From positions 1-64,000 of the forward strand of contig JAJDUP010000013.1 in NCBI GenBank assembly GCA_022826565.1: a stretch of 64,000 bases of DNA, given 5' to 3'. This stretch comes from Gemmatimonadota bacterium (GTDB taxonomy: Bacteria > Gemmatimonadota > Gemmatimonadetes > Longimicrobiales > Gaopeijiaceae). Within the stretch, counting starts at the first letter, position 1, and each line of letters starts with the position of its first letter. This document shows positions 9,140-18,572 of this stretch, piece after piece. The notes below the pieces were generated by a model. That model saw only the letters and a program-made list of their open reading frames with translations, had not been told where the DNA came from and did no database searches. Both the position numbers and the translations under genes were made by a program.

Positions 9140-10453
9140 ATGGCCAATCCCATCCCGAATCTCTTTCGGGTCCCGGAGCTGAAGAACAAGATTCTCTTCA
9201 CGCTCCTGATCATGCTGATCTACCGGATCGGGTCGCACATCACCGTACCCGGTGTGGATGTCGGGGCGCTGCAGCAGCTCGCCGGCCAGTTCTCGCAGAC
9301 CTTCCTCGGCGTCTACGACATGTTCGTGGGCGGCGGCCTCAGCCGGGCGACGATCCTGGCGCTCGGGATCATGCCGTACATTTCGGCGAGCATCATGTTC
9401 CAGCTGCTCGCGGCGGTCTTCCCGACCGTCGAAAAGCTGCAGAAGGAAGGCGAACAGGGCCGCAAGAAGCTGACGCAGTGGACCCGTTACACAACGGTGC
9501 TGCTGTGCGTGATTCAGGCGTTTGCCTACGCCAACTTCCTGCAGGGGCTGGGCAGTGCCGTTCCCTCCCCGGGCCCCACCTTCGCTTTCACAACCGTGGT
9601 CGTCCTGACCGTCGGTGGCGTGTTCGTGATGTGGCTGGGCGAGCAGATCACGGAGCGGGGCGTCGGCAACGGCATGTCGCTGATGATCTTCTTCTCGATC
9701 ATCCAGGGGTTCCCGAGCGCGGTGGCGCGCACCTGGGAGTCGCTCATGGTCGGCGAGATCGGCCTCTTCGCCATCATCGCGCTCCTCGGCGTCCTCGTCG
9801 GAATCACCGCCGGCGTCGTCGCAATGACGATGGCGGCCCGGCGGATCCCTGTGCAGATCCCGCGCAAGGTCGTGGGGCGGGGGCGCATCCAGGAGGGCCA
9901 GAAGAGCCACATCCCGCTGCGCATCAACTCCGCCGGGGTGATGCCGATCATCTTCGCGCAGTCCTTCATCGTGGTGCCGGGGACCCTCGCGGCGTTCAGC
10001 TCGATCGGCTTCATCTCGGATCTCGCGGCCATCTTCCAGCCGGGGAACTGGGCGTACTACATCACCTATGCGGTGCTGATCGTCTTCTTCACGTACTTCT
10101 ACACGGCGATCATCTTCAACCCCGTCGACCTCGCGGAGAACCTGAAGAAGCAGGGCGCCTTCATCCCCGGCGTCAAGCCGGGCGCGCGCACGGCCGAATA
10201 CATCGACCGGATCCTGACGCGCGTCACCCTGCCCGGATCGATGTACCTGGCCTTCATCGCGCTGGTCCCCTTCTTCATCTTCGACATCTTCGGGATCCAG
10301 AACTTCGCCTTCGGCGGCACCAGCCTGCTGATTGTGGTGGGAGTCGGCCTGGACACGGTCCAGCAGGCTCAGCAGCACCTGCTGCTGCGGCACTACGACG
10401 GCTTCATGAAGAAGGGCCGGGTGAAGATGCGCGGCCGTCAGCGCTACATGTAG
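9140..10453 (+). CDS. secY: Protein translocase subunit SecY
   Basis: Central channel subunit of the Sec translocon in the inner membrane, partner of SecE/SecG and of SecA, whose gene is at 22195-25527. 437 residues with about ten hydrophobic segments. Family marks include YRIGSHITVPGVDV after the first membrane segment, GIMPYISASIMFQLL, RGVGNGMSLMIFFSIIQGFP and IPLRINSAGVMPIIFAQS (cytosolic loop C4 into TM7). Embedded in the spc cluster, 7 bases before adk. Confidence 0.97.
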   Translation: MANPIPNLFRVPELKNKILFTLLIMLIYRIGSHITVPGVDVGALQQLAGQFSQTFLGVYDMFVGGGLSRATILALGIMPYISASIMFQLLAAVFPTVEKLQKEGEQGRKKLTQWTRYTTVLLCVIQAFAYANFLQGLGSAVPSPGPTFAFTTVVVLTVGGVFVMWLGEQITERGVGNGMSLMIFFSIIQGFPSAVARTWESLMVGEIGLFAIIALLGVLVGITAGVVAMTMAARRIPVQIPRKVVGRGRIQEGQKSHIPLRINSAGVMPIIFAQSFIVVPGTLAAFSSIGFISDLAAIFQPGNWAYYITYAVLIVFFTYFYTAIIFNPVDLAENLKKQGAFIPGVKPGARTAEYIDRILTRVTLPGSMYLAFIALVPFFIFDIFGIQNFAFGGTSLLIVVGVGLDTVQQAQQHLLLRHYDGFMKKGRVKMRGRQRYM

Positions 10454-10460
10454 GCAGCGC

Positions 10461-11120
10461 GTGACGAAGACGGCGGGAATGGTGGTCGTCCTCCTGGGAT
10501 CTCCGGGGGTCGGCAAGGGAACGCAGGGGGTGCGGCTCAGCCGCGCGCTGGACTGGGCGCATGTGTCCACCGGAGACCTGCTTCGGGCCGCGCTCAGAAA
10601 GGGCACCCCACTCGGGCTGGAAGCGCGCGGGTATATGGACGCCGGGGATCTGGTGCCGGACGACGTGATCATCGGTCTGGTCCAGGAGCACCTGGCGGGA
10701 CTCGGGCCCGAGCGTGGCGTGATCTTCGACGGATTCCCACGCACCGTCGCCCAGGCGGAGGCGCTGGACGAGACCCTTGCGGGCCAGCAGCGCGGCGTCG
10801 ACCGGGTGGCGCTCCTCGATGCAGACGATTCCGTGCTCATCAAGCGGATTTCGGGGCGGCGGTCGTCGGCGTCGGGACGCGTCTACAACGTTTACTTCGA
10901 CCCGCCGCGCCGCGAGGGATTCTGCGACGATACGGGCGAGCCGCTCATTCACCGCGCCGACGACCAGCCCGACACCGTGCGCACGCGCCTGGCCGTGTAC
11001 CACGAATTGACGGCGCCGCTCGTCGGGTACTACGATGCCCGCGGTCTCCTCGTGCGCGTCCACGCCGAGGGCGGGATCGGCCAGGTCCAGCACGCCCTGC
11101 GCGGCGCGCTGGGAGTGTAG
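10461..11120 (+). CDS. adk: Adenylate kinase
   Basis: Cytosolic ATP + AMP = 2 ADP. 219 residues from a GTG start 7 bases after secY. The P-loop is LLGSPGVGKGTQG at about residues 11-23, the AMP-binding part has STGDLLRAALRKGTPLG, and FDGFPRTVAQAEAL follows. The LID begins GRVYNVYFDPPRREGFCDD and has only one Cys, so it is a long-form LID without the four-Cys zinc site. Position between secY and map is standard. Confidence 0.96.
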   Translation: MTKTAGMVVVLLGSPGVGKGTQGVRLSRALDWAHVSTGDLLRAALRKGTPLGLEARGYMDAGDLVPDDVIIGLVQEHLAGLGPERGVIFDGFPRTVAQAEALDETLAGQQRGVDRVALLDADDSVLIKRISGRRSSASGRVYNVYFDPPRREGFCDDTGEPLIHRADDQPDTVRTRLAVYHELTAPLVGYYDARGLLVRVHAEGGIGQVQHALRGALGV

Positions 11121-11126
11121 CGGCCA

Positions 11127-11978
11127 GTGGCGAGGCAACGGGCCGGGGCGATCCACCTGAAATCGCCTGCCGAGATCGAGGCGATCGCGCAGGGAGGCTG
11201 CATCATCGCCGCGCTGATGGATGAGATCGAGCCGCTCGTCGTGCCGGGGGTGACCACTGAGGCGCTCGATCGGTTCGTCGACGAGTACGTCCGGTCGCAC
11301 GACGGCGCGGTTCCGGCCTTCAAGGGTCTGTACGGCTTCCCCGGCAGCGCCTGCATCAGCGTCAACGCCGAGGTCGTGCACGGGATCCCGGCGAAGCGCC
11401 GCCTCCGCGGCGGCGACATCGTTTCCATCGACGTGGGTGTGCGGCGGGAGGGCTGGTGCGCCGATTCCGCTTTCACCTTTCCGGTGGGAGAAATCGGGGC
11501 CGAAGCGGCGCACATCATGGACGTGACCCGCGATGCGCTGCGGCTTGCGGTCGCGGCGACCGTGCCGGGCAACCACGTCGGTGACATCGGGGCGGCGGTC
11601 GTCGAGCGGGTGCGCGGGACCGGGCTCGCCATCATTCCCGATCTCGTCGGGCACGGGGTCGGCCGGGAAATCCACGAGGAGCCCCAGGTGTCGAACGTGG
11701 GTCGCCGGGGGCGCGGCGTGCCGCTTCAGCCGGGCATGGTTCTGGCGATCGAGCCCATGCTCGCCGCGGGCACGGACCAGATCGTCACCCTTGCCGACCG
11801 CTGGACGGTGAGCACGGCGGACGGCCGCCTGTCGGCCCACTTCGAGCATACGGTCGCCGTTACGGCCGATGGCCCGGCGGTTCTCACCGGTGGCGGCATC
11901 TGGGACAGGTCCGACGAACGCGACGGACACGATCCGGCGGTGACCGGGCCCCTGAGTACTACCATACGGCATCCATGA
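11127..11978 (+). CDS. map: Methionine aminopeptidase, type I
   Basis: Removes the initiator Met from nascent chains; a dinuclear metal enzyme. 283 residues from GTG 11127. Metal ligands are visible as Asp in VSIDVGV and in CADSAFTF, His in [14 protein letters not shown], Glu in [10 protein letters not shown] and Glu in [10 protein letters not shown]. The substrate-binding His is in VVHGIP. The C-terminus runs about 25 residues past the usual end, into Asp/Thr-rich sequence. infA, which usually comes next, is not present. Confidence 0.96.
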   Translation: MARQRAGAIHLKSPAEIEAIAQGGCIIAALMDEIEPLVVPGVTTEALDRFVDEYVRSHDGAVPAFKGLYGFPGSACISVNAEVVHGIPAKRRLRGGDIVSIDVGVRREGWCADSAFTFPVGEIGAEAAHIMDVTRDALRLAVAATVPGNHVGDIGAAVVERVRGTGLAIIPDLVGHGVGREIHEEPQVSNVGRRGRGVPLQPGMVLAIEPMLAAGTDQIVTLADRWTVSTADGRLSAHFEHTVAVTADGPAVLTGGGIWDRSDERDGHDPAVTGPLSTTIRHP

Positions 11979-12042
11979 TGGTTACCTTAATAAGCTGTGC
12001 CCCGATTCAGGGAACCGCGTCCGATCAGGAGGTCGAAGCTCA

Positions 12043-12159
12043 GTGAAGGTACGGACCAGCGTGAAGCCGATGTGTGAATACTGCCGGGTCGTGCGCCGCC
12101 GTGGGGTGGTGCGCGTCATCTGCAGCCGCAACGCTCGGCACAAGCAGCGACAGGGCTGA
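12043..12159 (+). CDS. rpmJ: Large ribosomal subunit protein L36
   Basis: bL36, 38 residues, too short for many gene callers. It reads [20 protein letters not shown] and then [18 protein letters not shown]. The zinc ribbon is complete (C11, C14, C27, H32), so this is the zinc-containing form. GTG start with AGGAGG about 10 bases upstream. It opens the alpha-operon part, 64 bases after map; that gap is too short to hold infA. Confidence 0.96.
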   Translation: MKVRTSVKPMCEYCRVVRRRGVVRVICSRNARHKQRQG

Positions 12160-12173
12160 GGAGAAACACCCAG

Positions 12174-12554
12174 ATGGCACGTATTGCGGGGATCGACCTT
12201 CCCAGGACCAAGCGGATCGAGGTTGCACTCACCTACATCTATGGTGTGGGACCGGTTCGCTCCCGGCAGATCCTGGATGCGACGGGCATCGATCGGAACC
12301 GGCGCACCCATGAGTTGACCGACGAGGACGCCAGCCGGCTGCGCGTCGAGATCGAGTCGAATTACAAGGTAGAGGGCGCGCTGCGCACGGAAGTTTCGAT
12401 GAATATCAAGCGGCTGATGGACATCGGCTGCTACCGTGGTCTCCGGCATCGGCGCGGGTTGCCGGTGCGGGGCCAGCGGACGCACACGAACGCCCGCACC
12501 AAGAAGGGCCCGCGGCGCGCGATCGCGGGCAAGAAGAAGGCTCCCAAGAAGTAG
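12174..12554 (+). CDS. rpsM: Small ribosomal subunit protein S13
   Basis: uS13, 126 residues, 30S head protein touching P-site tRNA and L5. Starts [20 protein letters not shown]; the helix-two-turn-helix part has [20 protein letters not shown] and the basic tail ends [22 protein letters not shown] lies upstream; rpmJ is 14 bases before. Confidence 0.97.
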   Translation: MARIAGIDLPRTKRIEVALTYIYGVGPVRSRQILDATGIDRNRRTHELTDEDASRLRVEIESNYKVEGALRTEVSMNIKRLMDIGCYRGLRHRRGLPVRGQRTHTNARTKKGPRRAIAGKKKAPKK

Positions 12555-12593
12555 TTACCCCGACCAGGCCTATCCCCGGGAGGCAGGTGCCGT

Positions 12594-12986
12594 TTGGCTA
12601 AACCCAGATCGACCAGAACCAGGAAGACCAAGAAGATCGTGGCGTCGGATGGCGTCGCCCACATCAAGGCGACGTTCAACAACACGCTGATCACGATTGC
12701 GGACAAGGCCGGAAACGCGCTGGTGTGGGCTTCGGCGGGAACCGCGGGCTTCAAGGGATCGAAGAAGTCGACTCCGTTTGCGGCGACGATGGCCGCCGAA
12801 CAGGCCGGTCGTGAAGCCGTCGCGATGGGGGTTCGCAAGGTGGTCGTGCGGGTCCAGGGGCCCGGTTCCGGCAGGGAATCGGCGATTCAGGCGCTTGCCG
12901 CGGCGGGACTCCACATCGATTCGATCCACGACGTGACGCCGCTTCCCCACAACGGGTGCCGGCCACCCAAGAAACGCCGCGTCTGA
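12594..12986 (+). CDS. rpsK: Small ribosomal subunit protein S11
   Basis: uS11, 130 residues, forms the 30S platform by the E-site mRNA. Recognised by [20 protein letters not shown] and [18 protein letters not shown] at the end. The start appears to be TTG 12594 (TTG GCT AAA) with GGAGGC about 10 bases upstream; no ATG or GTG is available in frame at a reasonable distance. Confidence 0.95.
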   Translation: MAKPRSTRTRKTKKIVASDGVAHIKATFNNTLITIADKAGNALVWASAGTAGFKGSKKSTPFAATMAAEQAGREAVAMGVRKVVVRVQGPGSGRESAIQALAAAGLHIDSIHDVTPLPHNGCRPPKKRRV

Positions 12987-13007
12987 CGGAAGAAGAACGC
13001 TTTACAA

Positions 13008-13643
13008 ATGGCACGATATACAGGTCCGGTTTGCAAGCGGTGCCGCAGGGAGGGACAGAAGCTCTTCCTCAAGGGTACGAAATGCTACACGGAAAAATGT
13101 CCGGTGGAACGTCGCCAGTACCCGCCAGGACACCTCGGCCCGGCTGCCGCCCGTCGGCGGAAGCAGTCCGACTACGCGGTTCAGTTGCGTGAAAAGCAGA
13201 AGGTCAAGCGGATCTACGGGCTTCACGAAAAGCAGTTCCGCAATCTCTTCGAGTTCGCGGCGGGGCGTCCCGGGGTGACGGGCGAAAACCTCATCGTCGC
13301 GCTCGAGAGCCGGCTCGACAACGTCGTGTTCCGGCTTGGCCTCACCGCGAATCGGCGGCAGGCCCGTCAGTTGGTCCGCCATCGGCACGTCCAGGTCAAT
13401 GGCCGGGTCGTGAACATCCCCAGCTACCGCGTTTCCGCGGGAGACGAAGTTGCGTTGCGCGAGGGCTCGCGCGAACTGGAAATCGTCGAGGTCAGCCTGG
13501 GTGCGCGCTCCCGGCCGCAACTGCTCGACTGGCTGGCGCTCGACGAAAAGAACAGGGTCGGCAGGATGACGCGCGAGCCGAAGCGGGGAGATATTCCGCT
13601 GGCGGCCCAGGAACAGCTGATTGTCGAACTCTATTCCAAGTAG
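13008..13643 (+). CDS. rpsD: Small ribosomal subunit protein S4
   Basis: uS4, 211 residues, primary 16S-binding protein and, in E. coli, repressor of the alpha operon. The N-terminus has a four-Cys zinc site (VCKRCRREG, then KCYTEKCPVERR), so it is the zinc-containing form, matching the zinc-type L36. The S4 RNA-binding domain is at about residues 98-160 (SRLDNVVFRLGLTANRRQAR). Confidence 0.96.
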   Translation: MARYTGPVCKRCRREGQKLFLKGTKCYTEKCPVERRQYPPGHLGPAAARRRKQSDYAVQLREKQKVKRIYGLHEKQFRNLFEFAAGRPGVTGENLIVALESRLDNVVFRLGLTANRRQARQLVRHRHVQVNGRVVNIPSYRVSAGDEVALREGSRELEIVEVSLGARSRPQLLDWLALDEKNRVGRMTREPKRGDIPLAAQEQLIVELYSK

Positions 13644-13648
13644 GCACA

Positions 13649-13676
13649 TCGGGATCGCGACGGTTGCGCGACCCGA
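13649..13676 (+). promoter_or_regulatory. Hairpin in the rpsD-rpoA intergenic leader
   Basis: An imperfect inverted repeat (TCGGGATCGCG against CGCGACCCGA, one base bulged) lies in the 82-base gap before rpoA, the widest gap in the alpha-operon part. It has no T-run, so it is not an obvious terminator. It could modulate rpoA translation or protect mRNA ends; the role is not known. Confidence 0.35.
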
Positions 13677-13725
13677 CATGAGCCGAACAAACGCGAAAAG
13701 ACATACCACCAGGAGGTACACCGAG

Positions 13726-14769
13726 GTGAATCTGGAGCTTGATCTTACCGGTCTCGTACTGCCGGAGCGCGTTGAAATCGCCAAGGTATCGGACGATGGC
13801 CGCTCTGCGGACTTCGTCCTGGAGCCGCTCGAGCGGGGCTACGGGCATACGCTCGGAAACTCGGTCCGCCGTGTCCTGCTTTCTTCGTTGCAGGGATCGG
13901 CGGTGTGGGCATTCCGCATCAGCGGCGTGGTGCACGAACACCAGACGATCTCATCCGTGGTTGAAGACGTGCACCAGGTGATTCAGAACCTGAAGTACCT
14001 GGTGCTCAGCCTCGATGACGACGTGGACGAGGCGGTGCTGGAGATCAGCGCCAAGAAGGCCGGTCCGGTTACCGCGGCAAAGATCCGGGGCCCGGCTTCG
14101 GTCACCGTGCACGACCCCGACCATCATATTCTGACGCTCGAGGACGATGTCGACCTCAACATCGAGCTCCGCGTGAACAAGGGCCGCGGCTTCGTGCTCG
14201 CCAATCAGCATTCGATGCCGCGTGACGCCCCGGTCGACCTCGTGCGGATCGACGCCATATACAACCCGGTGCTGCGGGCCAACTTCACCGTCGAGGAGAC
14301 GCGCGTCGGCCAGCGGACCGACTTCGATTGCCTCACCGTTCATGTGGAGACCGACGGATCGGTCGATCCCGAGCGGGCGATTCGCTACTCGGCCGAGCTC
14401 GTGCGCCGTCACCTCGAGTACATGCTGTATTTCACCGAGGGCGGGCCTCCCGTGGCGAAGCCCACCGAGGCGATGCCGGTGCCCCAACAGATGGTCAAGC
14501 TCTTCGAAACGTCCATCGAGGATCTCGCGGAGCTGAGCGTGCGTTCGCGCAATTCGCTGCAGCGGGAGTCGATCAAGACTCTGGGGGACCTGGTCACCCG
14601 CAGCGAGGCGGACATGCTGGCGATCGACAACTTCGGCAAGAAGTCCCTGCAGGAGATCTACGAATTCCTCAACGAGCACGGACTGCGCTTCGGCATGAAG
14701 CTGGAGCTTCGTGAAGACGGCCGAATGTTCTTCGTCGAGGAAGAGGCCCCCGCCGGGGCGAGCGAATAG
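13726..14769 (+). CDS. rpoA: DNA-directed RNA polymerase subunit alpha
   Basis: Scaffold for polymerase assembly and target of activators. 347 residues from GTG 13726, chosen because a perfect AGGAGG at 13711-13716 lies 9 bases upstream. The N-terminal dimerisation domain has [20 protein letters not shown]. The C-terminal domain that contacts DNA and activators has [20 protein letters not shown] and [12 protein letters not shown]. An in-frame upstream extension to 13621 overlaps rpsD and is not protein-like. Confidence 0.96.
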   Translation: MNLELDLTGLVLPERVEIAKVSDDGRSADFVLEPLERGYGHTLGNSVRRVLLSSLQGSAVWAFRISGVVHEHQTISSVVEDVHQVIQNLKYLVLSLDDDVDEAVLEISAKKAGPVTAAKIRGPASVTVHDPDHHILTLEDDVDLNIELRVNKGRGFVLANQHSMPRDAPVDLVRIDAIYNPVLRANFTVEETRVGQRTDFDCLTVHVETDGSVDPERAIRYSAELVRRHLEYMLYFTEGGPPVAKPTEAMPVPQQMVKLFETSIEDLAELSVRSRNSLQRESIKTLGDLVTRSEADMLAIDNFGKKSLQEIYEFLNEHGLRFGMKLELREDGRMFFVEEEAPAGASE

Positions 14770-14797
14770 ACGTTTTGCGGACGAGGAAGCGGTAACG

Positions 14798-15151
14798 ATG
14801 CGTCACAGGAAGAAAGGCAGGGGCCTGTCACGGTCTCCCAGCCACAGACGGGCGCTGTTGAGGAATATGGCCACCTCGCTCTTTCAGCATGAGCGAATCA
14901 CCACGACCGAGGCCCGAGCCAAGGAACTGCGCCCGTACGCGGAGCGACTCATCACGCTCGCGAAGCGGGGCGACCTTCATGCGCGGCGGCAGGCAGCGCG
15001 CCGGATTTCCGACCGGGAGATCCTGGGCAAACTGTTCGACGACCTGGGGCCGCGGTACACGGAGCGGCCTGGAGGCTATACGCGAATCCTGAAACTGGGG
15101 GCGCCCCGGAAGGGGGATGCGGCAGATATGGCGCTGATCGAATTGGTGTGA
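14798..15151 (+). CDS. rplQ: Large ribosomal subunit protein L17
   Basis: bL17, 117 residues. Starts [20 protein letters not shown] and has [20 protein letters not shown], both diagnostic. It is 28 bases after rpoA and closes the alpha-operon block. The last bases lie close to the next small gene. Confidence 0.96.
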   Translation: MRHRKKGRGLSRSPSHRRALLRNMATSLFQHERITTTEARAKELRPYAERLITLAKRGDLHARRQAARRISDREILGKLFDDLGPRYTERPGGYTRILKLGAPRKGDAADMALIELV

Positions 15152-15222
15152 TAGAATCCCGCACGCAGAAGAGGCCCGCGCTGGGGACCTCCACCAGACA
15201 TGAACACGGATATGGAAGGCAG

Positions 15223-15768
15223 ATGGCAATGTTCCTGAAGTCCCGGACAGGTTCGGCTAGGCTGGGCACCCCGCTGATGATCCTGTGCTTCCTGGCAATT
15301 GGTGGCTTCCTGTACTGGCTTTCGGTTACGGCCGAGCCGACGGAGATCGTGGTTGAAGAGGTTGCTGACACCGAACTCGTCAACGCGATCGCCTTTGCGG
15401 ATTTCTCAACGGCGACGGACAGCTACATCGGGCAGGAGATCTCACTGGAGGGGGTCGCCGTTACAAGTCTGCTCGGACCGCATTCCTTCTGGACAAGCCT
15501 CGAAGACGCCCAGCAAACCGCCTATCTGCTGCACCTCTCGGAGGCGGCGCTGGCCGATTCGGTGTCGGTGATGGCCGGCGCTTCGGTGACCGTGACCGGG
15601 ATGGTCACGGCAATGTCGGATTCCATCCTGGATGCGTGGCAGGCGGCTGGCGCGTTCCCGCAGGATTCGGATCGTTTCCAGGCGGAATTCGCCGAGGATT
15701 TCATCGAAATCTCGTCGGTGTCGGTGGACGGGGCGGAGTCGGGCGAGGAGTCCGAACCCTCTTCCTGA
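15223..15768 (+). CDS. Membrane-anchored protein of unknown function downstream of rplQ
   Basis: 181 residues from ATG 15223, preceded by GGAAGG; an open frame reaches back to 15148 but is weaker. One hydrophobic segment (PLMILCFLAIGGFLYWLSV) near residues 18-38 should anchor it, leaving about 140 residues in the periplasm. That part has alternating hydrophobic strands (GQEISLEGVAVTSLLGPHSF, ASVTVTGMVTAM) suggesting a small beta-barrel of OB type, then an acidic tail. No family recognised. It is the last gene before the strong terminator, so it probably belongs to the ribosomal transcription unit. Confidence 0.7.
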   Translation: MAMFLKSRTGSARLGTPLMILCFLAIGGFLYWLSVTAEPTEIVVEEVADTELVNAIAFADFSTATDSYIGQEISLEGVAVTSLLGPHSFWTSLEDAQQTAYLLHLSEAALADSVSVMAGASVTVTGMVTAMSDSILDAWQAAGAFPQDSDRFQAEFAEDFIEISSVSVDGAESGEESEPSS

Positions 15769-15775
15769 ACCGGTT

Positions 15776-15824
15776 GGCGCGCGGGGCTTAACGGTCCGGT
15801 GGTTGAGCCGCGCGCCTTCTTTTC
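15776..15824 (+). terminator. Intrinsic terminator closing the ribosomal protein unit
   Basis: A long GC-rich hairpin: GGCGCGCGG at 15776-15784 pairs with CCGCGCGCC at 15808-15816. Inside it GGCTTAAC pairs with GTTGAGCC with one G-T wobble. TTCTTTT follows at once. It lies 8 bases after the stop of the upstream gene and before the nucleotide-sugar genes. This is the clearest terminator in the window. Confidence 0.9.
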
Positions 15825-15863
15825 GGTTTCCGTGCGACCTTCGTCGTGGAACGGAACGACGCA

Positions 15864-17177
15864 ATGACCCCCAGTCCGCCTGAAGGAGCCGCCTTCGGGG
15901 TGGTTGGCCTGGGATACGTGGGCCTGCCCCTGGCCGCGCAGGCCGCCGGCTGCGGCATCAGGGTCGTCGGGTTCGATATCGACCAGGGGGTCGTCGACGG
16001 GGTAAACGCGGGCCGCAGCCACATCTCCGATCTCGCCGACGACGACATCGGAGGGGCGGTGCGGAGCGGGCGACTGGAGGCAACCGCCGACATGGCCAGG
16101 CTGGCCGAGTGCCGGGCGGTGGCGATCTGCGTGCCAACGCCGCTGTCCAGCACGCGGGACCCCGACATTTCCGCCATCCTGGCCGCGTCCCGGGCAGTGG
16201 CGCAGGCCCTGGTGGAGGGCCAGTTGATCGTGCTGGAATCAACCACCTATCCGGGGACCACCCGCGAAGTCGTGCAGCCGCTGCTCGAAGAGGGCGGGCT
16301 CAGGGCGGGCCGGGACTTCTTCCTCTGCTTTTCTCCGGAGCGGGTCGATCCGGGCAACGCGGTCTGGAAGATCGGAAACACGCCGAAGGTCATCGGCGGC
16401 GTTACCGAGCGCTGCACGGAAGTCGGGGCGGCCTTCTACTCCCGTTTCGTCGACGATATGGTGCCGGTCTCGTCGGCTGAAGCAGCCGAATTGACCAAGA
16501 TCCTCGAGAATGCGTTTCGCGCGGTCAACATCGGGCTTGTCAACGAGATGGCGCTGATCGCGGAACGGCTGGGCCTGGACATCTGGGAGGTGATCGAGGC
16601 GGCGGCTACGAAGCCGTTCGGGTTCATGAAATTCACCCCGGGCCCGGGGCTGGGAGGACACTGCCTCCCGGTCGACCCGCACTACCTGTCGTGGAAGATG
16701 CGGTCGATGGACTACCGCACCCGCTTCATCGATCTCGCGTCAGAGGTCAATGCCGAGATGCCCGGGTTCGTGGCGGGGAAGGTCAGGGAGGCGCTGAACC
16801 GCCGGCACAGGTCCGTGCGGGGAGCGCGGATTCTCCTGCTTGGCGTGGCCTACAAGAAGGATGTGGACGACGTGCGGGAGTCGCCGGCGATGGCGATCCT
16901 CGAGCTGCTGGAGCGCGACGGCGCCACTGTGGTGTATCACGATCCGCACGTTCCCGAGTGGCGGCCGCACGAGGGCCCGCCGCTACAATCGGAACCGCTT
17001 GACGACGCGCTCTTCGACGCGGTCCACGCCGTGGTGATCGTGACCGACCACTCCAGCTTCGACCTGCGCGCAATCTTCGAGCGCTCGCGGGTCCTGGTCG
17101 ATGCACGCAACATCACGGCTTCCATACCCGAGGCCGCCCGCACTGCCCGCCCGCAACGGTGGATCGTCAAGGGGTGA
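15864..17177 (+). CDS. wbpA: Nucleotide sugar dehydrogenase (UDP-N-acetylglucosamine 6-dehydrogenase type)
   Basis: NAD-dependent four-electron oxidation of a UDP-HexNAc to the uronic acid, for polysaccharide or O-antigen synthesis. 437 residues from ATG 15864 (an in-frame GTG at 15846 adds six). The Rossmann motif VVGLGYVGLPLAAQAAG is at about residues 10-27. SPERVDPGN is typical of the WbpA/WecC branch. The catalytic Cys is in GLGGHCLPVDPHYL, and the C-terminal NAD-sugar domain starts with LLGVAYKKDVDDVRESPAMA. WbpA rather than WecC is suggested by overall pattern only; the exact sugar cannot be decided by eye. Confidence 0.85.
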   Translation: MTPSPPEGAAFGVVGLGYVGLPLAAQAAGCGIRVVGFDIDQGVVDGVNAGRSHISDLADDDIGGAVRSGRLEATADMARLAECRAVAICVPTPLSSTRDPDISAILAASRAVAQALVEGQLIVLESTTYPGTTREVVQPLLEEGGLRAGRDFFLCFSPERVDPGNAVWKIGNTPKVIGGVTERCTEVGAAFYSRFVDDMVPVSSAEAAELTKILENAFRAVNIGLVNEMALIAERLGLDIWEVIEAAATKPFGFMKFTPGPGLGGHCLPVDPHYLSWKMRSMDYRTRFIDLASEVNAEMPGFVAGKVREALNRRHRSVRGARILLLGVAYKKDVDDVRESPAMAILELLERDGATVVYHDPHVPEWRPHEGPPLQSEPLDDALFDAVHAVVIVTDHSSFDLRAIFERSRVLVDARNITASIPEAARTARPQRWIVKG

Positions 17178-17244
17178 GGACTTCGCGCAACGGTGGCCCT
17201 TCGCCTGCGGGCGGTCCAGGGGCGCGAGCCACACGGGGATCGAC

Positions 17245-18570
17245 ATGAGGATCGCCGTGCTGGGCAGCGGGTACGTCGGGCTGACCACAGGCGCCTGTCT
17301 CGCAGAGACCGGCAACGATGTGATATGCGCGGACATCCAAAAGGACAAGATCGATGCTCTGAGGCGGGGAGAGATCCCCTTCTTCGAGCCGGGACTGGCA
17401 ACGCTGGTGGCGCAGAACGTGGCCCAGGGGCGCCTGTCCTTCACGACCGACCCGGCGGGGGCAGTGCGCGAATCCCAAATCATCTTCATTGCGGTCGGGA
17501 CGCCGCCGGACGAAGACGGATCCGCCGACCTGCGCCACGTTGTCGCTGCGGCCCGCGAGGTGGGCCGGGCCATGGATGGCGAGCGCATCGTCATCACCAA
17601 GAGCACGGTGCCGGTGGGAACCGCGCGGATCGTGCGCGAGGCAATCGAGGCCGAGACTGACCACCCGGTCCGCGTCTGCGCCAACCCCGAGTTTCTCAAG
17701 GAGGGAGCCGCGCTGAGCGACTTCCGCCGGCCGGACCGGGTCGTGCTGGGTGTGGATGACGAGGTGGCAGCCGAGGCGCTGCGCGACCTCTACGCCCCCT
17801 TCGTGCGCACCGGCAACGAGATTCTGGTGATGGACACCGCGTCCGCCGAAATCACCAAGTACGCGGCCAATGCGATGCTGGCGTCCCGGATCAGCTTCAT
17901 GAATTCGATCGCGCGGCTCTGCGAACTGACCGGAGCGGACGTGGACATGGTGCGGCTCGGAGTCGGCTCCGACCGGCGCATCGGCCCGACCTTCCTCTTC
18001 CCCGGCGTCGGGTACGGCGGGTCCTGTCTGCCGAAGGACGTCAAGGCGCTGGCCCGGACGATGAAGGAGCTGGGTGTCGACCCCGCCATCCTGGACGCAG
18101 TGGAGAAGGTGAACGAGGGCCAGAAGGCGCTGCTCCTCGATCAATGTACCGAGCGCTTCGGCGAAGACCTCACGGACCGGACATTTGCCGTGTGGGGATT
18201 GGCGTTCAAGCCGAATACCGACGACATGCGCGAGGCCCCCAGCCTGGTGACCATCCGGGGCCTCCTCGCACGCGGCGCCCGCGTCGTCGCCCACGACCCG
18301 GTGGCGATGGAAGAGGCGAGGCGCGTGCTCGGCGACGCCGTCGAGTTCCGGGACCGCAACTACGACGCTCTGGACGGCGCGGACGCCCTGATCATTCACA
18401 CGGACTGGCACCCGTACCGCCATCCCGACTTCGCCCGCATGCGGAGACGGCTCGGGCGCCCGATCATTCTCGATGGACGCAATCTCTACACCCGCACCAC
18501 CATGCGCGAGTACGGCTTCGAATACTACTCGGTCGGACGCACGCCGGTCCGTCCGGCCCGAGGAGCGTAA
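17245..18570 (+). CDS. ugd: UDP-glucose 6-dehydrogenase
   Basis: Oxidises UDP-glucose to UDP-glucuronate with two NAD+. 441 residues from ATG 17245. N-terminal Rossmann fold [20 protein letters not shown], then [19 protein letters not shown], the helix [20 protein letters not shown], the catalytic Cys in [16 protein letters not shown], and the C-terminal [20 protein letters not shown]. The next gene uses its product. Confidence 0.92.
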   Translation: MRIAVLGSGYVGLTTGACLAETGNDVICADIQKDKIDALRRGEIPFFEPGLATLVAQNVAQGRLSFTTDPAGAVRESQIIFIAVGTPPDEDGSADLRHVVAAAREVGRAMDGERIVITKSTVPVGTARIVREAIEAETDHPVRVCANPEFLKEGAALSDFRRPDRVVLGVDDEVAAEALRDLYAPFVRTGNEILVMDTASAEITKYAANAMLASRISFMNSIARLCELTGADVDMVRLGVGSDRRIGPTFLFPGVGYGGSCLPKDVKALARTMKELGVDPAILDAVEKVNEGQKALLLDQCTERFGEDLTDRTFAVWGLAFKPNTDDMREAPSLVTIRGLLARGARVVAHDPVAMEEARRVLGDAVEFRDRNYDALDGADALIIHTDWHPYRHPDFARMRRRLGRPIILDGRNLYTRTTMREYGFEYYSVGRTPVRPARGA

Positions 18571-18572
18571 CC

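Noticed and set aside
11979-12042. A short infA between map and rpmJ
   Set aside because: The gap is 64 bases; IF-1 needs about 220.
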